Shown here in pieces: positions 32,347 through 38,976 of a stretch of 38,976 bases of DNA. Source of the stretch: an uncultured beta proteobacterium (GTDB lineage Bacteria > Pseudomonadota > Gammaproteobacteria > Burkholderiales > Burkholderiaceae_C). A program made the position numbers and the translations under genes. Positions within the stretch are counted from its first letter, which is position 1, and each line of letters begins with the position of its first letter. The stretch covers positions 1-38,976 of the forward strand of contig CAJBMJ010000058.1 in assembly GCA_903954045.1 (NCBI GenBank), written 5' to 3'. Under the pieces are notes generated by a model. That model was not told the origin of the DNA. It ran no database searches and saw only the letters and a list, made by a program, of their open reading frames with translations.

Positions 32347-34371
32347 TTACAAGTGAGCTGTCACCAGACCTTTTAGGTGCTTTGTATCGGTGCACATTAA
32401 GATATTTTTTCCAATGTCGACTATTTCATGGTCGTTCAAGATAATTTTGAACTGATGAGAGTCCTGGTTAAAGACATTGATGCATGGCCACATGGCGCCA
32501 GTACACACAGCAATAAAGTACTTGGCGTGAAGTGATAGGGCAGCAATGTCGGTTACCGTGCATTGTGTATCCAGCGTGCAATCGAAGCCATCGATAGGGT
32601 GGGATGTGACTACAGAAAGTCCTTTGTCCCTTAGGGTATGAGCCAAGTCAACAAAGTCTTTTTCGCTATAGGTTTTGAATTGGTCTGATAACGGCTTGGA
32701 ATTGATGAGGACAACGTCGTAGCGACCAGTGGGCTGTTTTTCCAAGATAGCGGGGTAGTCAAACAACAAATCGACCGTCGTCCTGAACGGGGTACTCAGG
32801 CCCATGTCCTTGGATAGTTTATAAAAAAGGTCTAGATATAGGGTGCCGAACTGCAACTTCTTCGGGTGTGAAAAGAAAAAACCGCCAGCACCTTTCCATC
32901 CATCTAATCCGCTTTGTTTCTGGTTTTCCAGAAGTGGCACGAGGGTGATGTTGGGCATGTCTTGCGTTAGTTCGCGGCACTGACTGATATAGCCCGATTG
33001 CAGTGCGTGGCGGAACTGGATTTCCGGGTATTTTTCGGAAAGTTTCCGTAAAAAATGAAGGTGAATTAGGTTATCGCCTAGATGCCATTGCATATAGGTA
33101 TCAATGATTCGGGTTCTACCTAAAGTCGGCGATGGTTGTGCTAAGGGCTCGATATGTGCGCGTTGCTGAGCCTGCGCCAACAGAGCAGCGGCCTGCGGGT
33201 GACCGGGGTAGAGGGGCAGAGCATGTTCCAAATAGAACGAGGCCTCCAGCGCTAACCCCTCATTCATCAGGTGCGCCCCTAGGTTGTAGTGCAGCACAAA
33301 AAAATTCACATCCCGAACACCCTCAACACTGCCGTGTTCAATTGCTGCTTTCTGCAGGGCAATCGCGTCATGTTTACGGCCTGCGTTGTACAGGGAAATA
33401 CCATGGGTGACACAGTCGCCCAGGGGCAGGGTGCTGGCGCGTACCATGCGGGTGGCCGTACTAATGCACAGGTAGTCGATAGTGTTTTGCGGTTTGGCCA
33501 ATGGCACTATGGGCGCGCATTCGCCGATGAGCCGCGCCATGTTCTGAAAAGTGGAGCCGCTGTAGCCCACGATGGATGAGTGGGCCAGGATCAGCATGTC
33601 AATGACCGCCTCAATTACCGATTCGGCATTTCGGTCAATGTTGCCGTGGTACAGGCGTCCGTCGTCATCAGCCGTCAGCGCCATCCAGTCATTGTTGTAA
33701 TTACGCTTGCCCACATAGGCACCTTTGGGCCTCTGGTGAACATGCGGGTGCACTGCCGCCAGGGCCTCTGCCAGAGGGTCATCGGAGCACACAAAAAACA
33801 CCTCATCCGGGTATCTGCGGACCAGGTCCTGCACTTCAGCATCCGTGTAACCCACGTTCAAATCGGTGCGCCTCAGGTGCAGGCCGTGAAACGGATTCTT
33901 CAATGTTTGTGTGATAAATGTTGATGCGGCTGCACGGATGGGTTCCTGGAAAGTGCACTGGCAGATGGCGTCGGCGATGCCGGCGTTGTGCAGCCAGGGC
34001 GGGATCAGCGCCGGGTAGTAAAAAATGCGCTTTCCTGTTGCTACGGCGCGTTGCTGAAAATCCTCCAGCGAAGCATAAGCGTAGGCGGATGCAAACGGTA
34101 GTTTCAAGGTGTCTGCGCCCAGTTGGTCGTGCAACAGCGAAATGCAGTCATCGAGTGTTCCAGCAAGCGCGCTTAGTGTCAAAGTGGACACAGGAAGATC
34201 CGCCGAGAAAATGTCGGCAAACGCAGCCTGGCACCAGTTGTTGCAGGGCCAGTACACCTGTACCTGCAAATTGCAAAGCCTTGCCAGAGCCAGACCAGAT
34301 ACCAAAGTGTTCAATCGATTGCCAAAGCCTCCGTCGCAAAAGATCAGCAGAACTTGCTTGGAGGATGACAT
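32347..34371 (-). CDS. multi-domain glycosyltransferase: fucosyltransferase-like, TPR-like, GT9-like
   Basis: 674 residues. Residues 1-310 have CDGGFGNRLNTLVSGLALA at the N terminus (G-F-G-N-R pattern) and HGLHLRRTDLN (HLRRTD at 165-170), as in the GT23/NodZ- and GT11-type fucosyltransferase group. Residues about 315-405 contain helical TPR-like units (ISLYNAGRKHDAIALQKAAI, HYNLGAHLMNEGLALEASFYLEHAL). Residues 420-674 begin YMQWHLGDNLIHLHFLRKLSEKYP and later have HAKYFIAVCTGAMWPCINVFN, resembling the GT9 heptosyltransferase/ADP-heptose fold. Two transferases on one chain joined by TPR would allow sequential addition. The domain split is from motifs only. Confidence 0.68.
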   Translation of the reverse strand: MSSSKQVLLIFCDGGFGNRLNTLVSGLALARLCNLQVQVYWPCNNWCQAAFADIFSADLPVSTLTLSALAGTLDDCISLLHDQLGADTLKLPFASAYAYASLEDFQQRAVATGKRIFYYPALIPPWLHNAGIADAICQCTFQEPIRAAASTFITQTLKNPFHGLHLRRTDLNVGYTDAEVQDLVRRYPDEVFFVCSDDPLAEALAAVHPHVHQRPKGAYVGKRNYNNDWMALTADDDGRLYHGNIDRNAESVIEAVIDMLILAHSSIVGYSGSTFQNMARLIGECAPIVPLAKPQNTIDYLCISTATRMVRASTLPLGDCVTHGISLYNAGRKHDAIALQKAAIEHGSVEGVRDVNFFVLHYNLGAHLMNEGLALEASFYLEHALPLYPGHPQAAALLAQAQQRAHIEPLAQPSPTLGRTRIIDTYMQWHLGDNLIHLHFLRKLSEKYPEIQFRHALQSGYISQCRELTQDMPNITLVPLLENQKQSGLDGWKGAGGFFFSHPKKLQFGTLYLDLFYKLSKDMGLSTPFRTTVDLLFDYPAILEKQPTGRYDVVLINSKPLSDQFKTYSEKDFVDLAHTLRDKGLSVVTSHPIDGFDCTLDTQCTVTDIAALSLHAKYFIAVCTGAMWPCINVFNQDSHQFKIILNDHEIVDIGKNILMCTDTKHLKGLVTAHL

Positions 34372-34395
34372 GATGTGGGTGTTCCGAATGCGGCG

Positions 34396-35535
34396 CTAGG
34401 CCATGAGATCCAACATCTGGCGCACAGGAACATCCCATCCGGCTGCGGGAGGTGGAGTGGCAGCGGGTTTAGTAGGTGTGTCCAATAGCAGCTGCACTAG
34501 GTGCCCCATGTCCGGCTCACAGTAGCCGCTGACCTTCTTGCTCTGGATTGTCACGTTGTGGTGCATGGTCGCCTGGATCGTGCGATGGGCCCCGGCGCCG
34601 ACAAAATCCTGCGTAGCACCGCCATCTGTGACCAGCACTGGGGTACCGCATGCAATCGCCTCACACACCGGCAGGTTGAAGCCCTCGGCCCGGTAAGGCG
34701 AGACATAGCAATCCGCGATGGCATACATGCTGTTCATTTGGTTCATGGTCAGGTTGGCAGGAATCAGAGTGATGGCCGAGAGCACGTCATCGGACAGCAG
34801 GTTGGCCCTCGCAAGGGTTTGCTGGATATAGGCATCACCTGTAATGCCATAGGTGTTGCGCTGGTCTTTAAACACCAGTCGCAAGTCCTTGCGCTTCTGC
34901 CGTGCCAAAGCAAAGCCCTGCAGCAGTACATCGATACCTTTGTTCCAGATAGCGGTGCCTATATTAAGCAGAAGCACATCGTCTGGTGAGAACCCTAGAG
35001 AGGCCCGCTGGCTGCGAATCACCTCAGGTGGCAGCGGAAAAAAATAGTTTGGGCTGCAGGCATGCGGCACTACGTGCACGGTCTCTGGTTTGAAGCCCCA
35101 ATCCAGAATACGCGCACGCGACCAGTGGCTTGGCGTCATGATCAGATTGCCAGCAGCTTGAAAGGCGGCAATATCACTGCCCGGCACAAAGGATTGGTCG
35201 TCCAGGCCCAGTTCGGTGACTACAAAGACGGCCAGACGCCCGCCACGCGCGGGCGGGCGCAGATCGACGGGAGAAAAAATGCGGTAAGTCCAGTCCGGGG
35301 TAAAGCCGGATTCGGGGACGGTGATACCGGAAAGCGTTTGCTCATCGGAATCGTGAAACCCAGCACCGTTGGTTTCCCGGCTCCAGTGGGCAAAGTGGAA
35401 GGGTGAATCTACATGCCGAAGGGTAAGGTCACTGTTCTGGGCCATTTCCAGCAGTTGAAACTGGTTCACCAACGCAAATGAATGGTTGATACCTCGCCAA
35501 CCTTCTACTACCAAGGACTTGCGAGTAGAGCTCAT
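34396..35535 (-). CDS. GT4-family glycosyltransferase
   Basis: 379 residues, GT-B fold. The C-terminal donor half has LLLNIGTAIWNKGIDVLLQGFALA, and the retaining E-x7-E motif EGFNLPVCE (E284, E292) with CYVSPYRAEGF and GTPVLVTDGGATQDFVG. The N-terminal acceptor half begins LVVEGWRGINHSFALVNQFQLLEM. GT4 enzymes use a nucleotide sugar to glycosylate a protein or lipid-linked acceptor. Gene order places it directly after fliE on the same strand (82-base gap), so flagellar glycosylation is likely. No clear ribosome site. Confidence 0.9.
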   Translation of the reverse strand: MSSTRKSLVVEGWRGINHSFALVNQFQLLEMAQNSDLTLRHVDSPFHFAHWSRETNGAGFHDSDEQTLSGITVPESGFTPDWTYRIFSPVDLRPPARGGRLAVFVVTELGLDDQSFVPGSDIAAFQAAGNLIMTPSHWSRARILDWGFKPETVHVVPHACSPNYFFPLPPEVIRSQRASLGFSPDDVLLLNIGTAIWNKGIDVLLQGFALARQKRKDLRLVFKDQRNTYGITGDAYIQQTLARANLLSDDVLSAITLIPANLTMNQMNSMYAIADCYVSPYRAEGFNLPVCEAIACGTPVLVTDGGATQDFVGAGAHRTIQATMHHNVTIQSKKVSGYCEPDMGHLVQLLLDTPTKPAATPPPAAGWDVPVRQMLDLMA

Positions 35536-35617
35536 CGGCAGAAATTAACAAAAAAAATGGTCATAGCCCTTGATCTGCGTGCACTGAATGCTCCATAAAT
35601 AATAGCGCAATTTGTGC
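35536..35617 (-). other. gap between fliE and glycosyltransferase, with A-tract and repeat-like sequence
   Basis: Contains an eight-A tract (35550-35557) and a 'aatggtcatagcccttgatc ... ataaataatagc' arrangement that resembles, from memory, dispersed intergenic repeats of Comamonadaceae. I see no clear hairpin terminator, so transcription from fliE could read through. Confidence 0.3.
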
Positions 35618-35935
35618 TCAAACCTGCATATTCATGATGTCAGTGTAAGCCTGAACCATCCGGTTTCTTACATGCAATGTGGCCTGAAATCCAATTTGTG
35701 CTTTCTGGATGGCCACCATGGTCTCCTCCAGGCTGACCTTAGGGTTTTCCATTTGCACTTCTCTTTGCAGGTTGGTGGATTCTTTCTGAGCAGCACTAAC
35801 CTCGTTCAGCGCACCTTTCAAGGCGCCTGCAAACCCGCCGCTGGCTCCCAGAGGGCTAGCTGAACCCGCTGGGCGCACGCCAGCGTTCGGGCGAACCGAG
35901 GTGGGCATTCCTACAGGTGTGAGTTTGAGGTCCAT
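35618..35935 (-). CDS. fliE: flagellar hook-basal body protein FliE
   Basis: 105 residues, the usual length. The C-terminal half is the FliE signature: NPKVSLEETMVAIQKAQIGFQATLHVRNRMVQAYTDIMNMQV. GGGAAG-type ribosome site is weak, with GGGAAG five bases before the start on the minus strand. FliE joins the MS ring to the rod. It is divergent from fliF, and unlike the common fliE-fliF order it leads into glycosyltransferase genes. The N-terminal 45 residues are Pro/Ala/Gly rich and variable, as expected. Confidence 0.96.
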   Translation of the reverse strand: MDLKLTPVGMPTSVRPNAGVRPAGSASPLGASGGFAGALKGALNEVSAAQKESTNLQREVQMENPKVSLEETMVAIQKAQIGFQATLHVRNRMVQAYTDIMNMQV

Positions 35936-36106
35936 GGCATCTTCCCGGTAAAACTTGATTGGTGCTAATACTAGGTCGGCCGTAGCTCGAGCATTATTTT
36001 CAAATAGAGGGTAAATCCGGTGCTTTTCAAGCTAATGTTTTGCGGGGTGGGTCGAATAATCAATCCCAGTCGTGAGGCGTCCCATGCCTCTCTATAGGAA
36101 AAACAA
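35936..36106. promoter_or_regulatory. divergent fliE/fliF intergenic promoter region
   Basis: 171 bases between two divergent flagellar starts, so it must carry promoters for both directions. AGGA lies eight bases before the fliF start. No clean sigma-28 or sigma-54 match was found; class II control by FlhDC is expected for the group but the box was not identified. Confidence 0.55.
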
Positions 36107-37795
36107 ATGTCAGCAGTCGCCGCAATTCCCGTCAATCCCACTATCGGTCAGCGTTGGTCTGCCCTGGACCAGGGCCAACGGATGCGCCTGGCTATCGGGG
36201 TCGTACTTTTTGTAGCCATCGGCGTTGTCGGTCTGGTGATGGGACGCCAGGCGGAATGGAGGGTGCTGTATTCCAATCTGGCTGACAAAGATGGCGGCGC
36301 TGTCGTGGCCCAATTGACGACCCTCAATGTGCCTTACAAATACACGGAAGGCGGCGGCGCAATTCTGGTTCCGGCTGACCGGGTACACGACGTCCGCCTG
36401 AAACTGGCCTCTCTGGGTCTTCCAAAAGGCTCGATCAGTGGCTTCGAGATGATGGAGTCCAACCGCTTTGGCATGACGCAGTTTCAGGAGCGTTTGACCT
36501 TTCAGCGTGGCCTGGAGGGCGAGCTGACACGCTCTATTCAGGCCCTTTCTTCAGTGTCCAATGCCCGCGTTCATCTGGCATTGCCCAATCAGAACGGTTT
36601 CTTTCGGGAGCAGCAAAAGCCTTCGGCCTCTGTGTTGCTCACTCTGCACCCAGGACGCGCCTTGGACAAAGCCCAGTTGGCCGGGATCGTTCATTTGGTG
36701 GCTTCCAGCGTGCCAGAAATGAACCCTACGGCTGTCAGCGTGCTGGATGACACCGGCAAGTTGCTATCCAACTCACCGGATGGCTCTGGCAGCGGTTTGG
36801 GTGTGGATGCTGAGCAATTGCAGCATGTGCAGCAGGTTGAGCAAATCTACAGCCGGCGCATTCTGGAGATTCTGGAACCCATCGTGGGCAAACAGAATGT
36901 CAAAGCGCAGGTGACGGCTGAGCTGGATTTCTCGCAAACCGAGTCCACCACAGAGTCACACAAACCCAATCAAACGCCCGATTCCGGCACGGTGCGAAGC
37001 CAGCAATTGGTAGAGAGCAATGCTGTGGGTGCTACCACGCCTCCTTCTGGAGTGCCAGGCGCAACCACCAACCAACCCCCCGGTGCCACCGCTGCGCCAA
37101 TCAACGGCCAAGCCCAGCCTTTGGCTGCCAATGCCCAGTCAGCGGCTTCCGCGCCAGGTTCCAAGCGTGAATCCATCATCAACTACGAAGTGGACAAGAC
37201 CATACGGGTAACCAAAGGTGCGTCCGGCGTAATTCGTCGCATCAATGCGGCGGTAGTGGTAAATAACCAGGTGACAACCGATGACAAGGGTAAAACCAAC
37301 AGCCTGGCCTTGACGGATGCGCAGATCGAAAAAATGACGGCCTTGGTGCGTGAGGCAGTAGGTTTCAATAAGGACCGGGGTGATTCCGTCAATCTGGTGA
37401 ATGCTGCTTTTGTTGCTGACAAAGTGGTGGTGAATGATGTTCCGGTTTGGCGCCAACCCGAGGTGCTGGACCTGGCACGCAGCTTTGCCTGGCCTTTGGG
37501 CACCTTGGCTCTGGCAGCACTGGTATTGCTTGGGGTGATTCGTCCTGCCATGAAGACCATGGCCCAGCCCAAATCGACATCTGTAGCGCTAGAAGGACCG
37601 GCAGGCCAGTTGGATGCCCTGGAATCAGAGCAGCCTGAGCGTCCTAAATTGACTGCTCCTGCGATCTCCAACGAGCCCGCTCAGATCACTGCTTCTGAAT
37701 TGCGCCTGGAAGATGCCCGCAAACTGACACGTGACAACCCGGCCGCTGTAGCTAATATAGTTAGGGCTTGGATCAACGGGGAAGCGCCCGCCTAA
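36107..37795 (+). CDS. fliF: flagellar MS-ring protein FliF
   Basis: 562 residues. First membrane segment at about 28-46 (LAIGVVLFVAIGVVGLVMG), then ring-building domains containing VLYSNLADKDGGAVVAQL, KGSISGFEMMESNRFGMTQFQERLTFQRGLEGELTRSI and PSASVLLTL. A Pro/Ala/Thr-rich linker lies at about 290-350, the periplasmic end NYEVDKTIR follows, and the second membrane segment is at about 459-478. The C-terminal tail DARKLTRDNPAAVANIVRAWI is the FliG-binding site. Forms the base ring in the inner membrane. Followed 21 bases later by fliG. Confidence 0.98.
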   Translation: MSAVAAIPVNPTIGQRWSALDQGQRMRLAIGVVLFVAIGVVGLVMGRQAEWRVLYSNLADKDGGAVVAQLTTLNVPYKYTEGGGAILVPADRVHDVRLKLASLGLPKGSISGFEMMESNRFGMTQFQERLTFQRGLEGELTRSIQALSSVSNARVHLALPNQNGFFREQQKPSASVLLTLHPGRALDKAQLAGIVHLVASSVPEMNPTAVSVLDDTGKLLSNSPDGSGSGLGVDAEQLQHVQQVEQIYSRRILEILEPIVGKQNVKAQVTAELDFSQTESTTESHKPNQTPDSGTVRSQQLVESNAVGATTPPSGVPGATTNQPPGATAAPINGQAQPLAANAQSAASAPGSKRESIINYEVDKTIRVTKGASGVIRRINAAVVVNNQVTTDDKGKTNSLALTDAQIEKMTALVREAVGFNKDRGDSVNLVNAAFVADKVVVNDVPVWRQPEVLDLARSFAWPLGTLALAALVLLGVIRPAMKTMAQPKSTSVALEGPAGQLDALESEQPERPKLTAPAISNEPAQITASELRLEDARKLTRDNPAAVANIVRAWINGEAPA

Positions 37796-37816
37796 CAGGC
37801 GGCGCACAATGCCACT

Positions 37817-38821
37817 ATGTCAAACAACGACGACGGACTTCAAGACGCTGCCATTCTGATGATGTCTCTGGGCGAGGCCGAGGCATCCGAGGTTTTCAAG
37901 CATCTGTCGCCCAAAGAGGTGCAAAAACTTGGCGAAGCCATCGCCAAAACCTCGCAACTCACCCGGGACCGCGTCGACGCAGTCGTCGATAAATTTACCG
38001 GCATCGCGGCTTCGCAGAGCTTGCTGGTCTCCAACTCCGGTGACTACGTGCGCTCCGTGTTGAAACTGGCCTTGGGAGACGACAAGGCTGCTTTGTTGAT
38101 TGACCGCATTTTGCAGGGTGGTGACGTCTCTGGCATTGAGAGTCTGAAGTGGATGGACCCGCTCTCGGTGGCCGAGCTTCTGCGTAACGAACACCCGCAA
38201 ATTGTGGCTGCCATCCTGGTGCACCTTGAGTACGACCAGGCCGCCGATGTACTCAAGAATTTGTCTGAGCGGCAGCGTAACGAGGTGATGTTGCGGGTTG
38301 CCACCATGGAAGGTATTCAGCCTACCGCCTTGAAAGACCTGAACGAAGTCTTGTTCAAGGTGCTGGCCGGTGGTGACAAAATACGCAAGGCTTCGCTGGG
38401 CGGTATCAAGACAGCGGCCGAGATGATCAATCTGATGGGAACTGCCATTGAAGGCACGGTCATCGAGTCCATTCGCAGCCACGATGCTGATTTGGCGCAA
38501 AAGATCATGGACAAGATGTTTGTGTTCGACGACGTCATCAAACTCGACGACAAGGCTATTCAGATGGTGCTCAAGGAAGTCTCCTCCGACGTACTCATCG
38601 TGGCGCTCAAAGGCGCCCAGCCCGAGCTCAAGGACAAAATCTTGGCCAATATGTCGTCGCGGGCAGCTGCTACGCTCAAAGAAGACTTGGAGTCGCGCGG
38701 CCCCATGCGCCTCTCCGAAGTGGAAGCGCAGCAAAAAGAAATTCTCAAGACCGTGCGTCGGCTGGCGGACGAAGGACAGATTGTCATTGGCGGTGGAGGT
38801 GGCGACGACGCCATGGTTTGA
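37817..38821 (+). CDS. fliG: flagellar motor switch protein FliG
   Basis: 334 residues, standard length. N-terminal FliF-binding domain (AAILMMSLGEAEASEVFKHLSPKEVQKL), middle domain with the EHPQ motif (NEHPQIVAAILVHL), and the C-terminal torque domain with charged helix (FVFDDVIKLDDKAIQMVLKEV, SSRAAATLKEDLESRGPMRLSEVE). Binds FliF and FliM/FliN to form the switch and interacts with the stator. Its stop overlaps the next start by one base (TGATG). Confidence 0.98.
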   Translation: MSNNDDGLQDAAILMMSLGEAEASEVFKHLSPKEVQKLGEAIAKTSQLTRDRVDAVVDKFTGIAASQSLLVSNSGDYVRSVLKLALGDDKAALLIDRILQGGDVSGIESLKWMDPLSVAELLRNEHPQIVAAILVHLEYDQAADVLKNLSERQRNEVMLRVATMEGIQPTALKDLNEVLFKVLAGGDKIRKASLGGIKTAAEMINLMGTAIEGTVIESIRSHDADLAQKIMDKMFVFDDVIKLDDKAIQMVLKEVSSDVLIVALKGAQPELKDKILANMSSRAAATLKEDLESRGPMRLSEVEAQQKEILKTVRRLADEGQIVIGGGGGDDAMV

Positions 38822-38976
38822 TGTCCAGAGCGCAATCCAAATTTATTTCCGGGGAAGAACTGGGCACCGTCAAGGACTGGGAGTTCACCGCCGTTGACCA
38901 GGCCTCTCTGCGTTTTGCGGCCAAGCTTAAGGCCCAGGCTGACGCCGAGGAGCGCGCCAAGGACGATACCGTGCGG
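38821..38976 (+). CDS. fliH: start of flagellar assembly protein FliH (3' end outside window)
   Basis: 52 codons from ATG 38821 to the window edge with no stop, beginning MSRAQSKFISGEELGTV and then KDWEFTAVDQASL, followed by an Ala/Glu/Lys-rich stretch, as in betaproteobacterial FliH. Position after fliG, with a TGATG overlap, is the conserved fliF-fliG-fliH order. FliH regulates the export ATPase FliI. Called mainly from position and composition. Confidence 0.85.
   Translation, partial: MSRAQSKFISGEELGTVKDWEFTAVDQASLRFAAKLKAQADAEERAKDDTVR

Noticed and set aside
36012-36038. TAAA-N15-GCTAATGT as sigma-28 promoter for fliF
   Set aside because: Only four of eight -10 positions match GCCGATAA; a similarly weak match on the other strand shows the level of chance.
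37820-38734. 304-codon open frame on the minus strand
   Set aside because: Antisense to fliG, which is certain.

Overview
The window reads as a chromosomal segment of a flagellated, moderately GC-rich Gram-negative bacterium. The most likely group is Betaproteobacteria near the Comamonadaceae (Rhodoferax/Polaromonas-like). This rests on the divergent fliE / fliFGH arrangement, the style of the 'ALTTxQV' repeat protein next to a type I secretion operon, and codon use; no rRNA gene is present to confirm it. I saw no tRNA, rRNA, insertion sequence, integrase or CRISPR array.

Region 1 (1-10019, + strand) is a type I secretion locus. It holds the C-terminal part of a repeat protein with Thr-rich octapeptide repeats and calcium-binding-like loops (1-1206), a strong hairpin terminator, a TPR plus O-GlcNAc-transferase-like cytoplasmic glycosyltransferase (1294-3120), a protein built of about 15 Sel1 repeats (3132-5024), and a complete secretion apparatus: HlyB-like ABC transporter, HlyD-like adaptor and TolC/OprM-like outer membrane factor (5129-10019). 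The likely theme is a secreted surface protein, possibly glycosylated in the cytoplasm before export.

Region 2 (10033-30673) is a sugar-biosynthesis island. A pseB-like dehydratase lies on the minus strand. Across a 349-base gap carrying a GG-N10-GC sigma-54-like promoter starts a tightly coupled plus-strand series of some 16 genes, most overlapping by 4-13 bases. They encode an unrecognised large protein, PseC-like aminotransferase, aldo/keto reductase, SpsF-like nucleotidyltransferase, class III aminotransferase, two methyltransferases, an SpsF-like/methyltransferase fusion, a thiamine-diphosphate enzyme, an SDR, an ATP-grasp ligase, a short NeuB/PseI-like synthase without the usual C-terminal SAF domain, a PseG-like protein, a GH57-like protein, UDP-glucose dehydrogenase and UDP-glucuronate 4-epimerase. 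The set implies a nonulosonic acid (pseudaminic-type) pathway with unusual tailoring and no recognisable PseH acetyltransferase, plus a supply of UDP-GlcA/UDP-GalA.

Region 3 (30730-35535, - strand) carries transferases: a DUF5672 protein, an FkbM methyltransferase, a 674-residue fusion of fucosyltransferase-like, TPR-like and GT9-like parts, and a GT4 glycosyltransferase. All lie downstream of fliE in the same direction, which suggests the sugars go on the flagellum.

Region 4 (35618-38976) is flagellar basal body: fliE (-), and divergently fliF, fliG and the start of fliH (+). The whole island therefore sits directly next to the flagellar export/MS-ring genes, and flagellin glycosylation is the simplest reading of its purpose.
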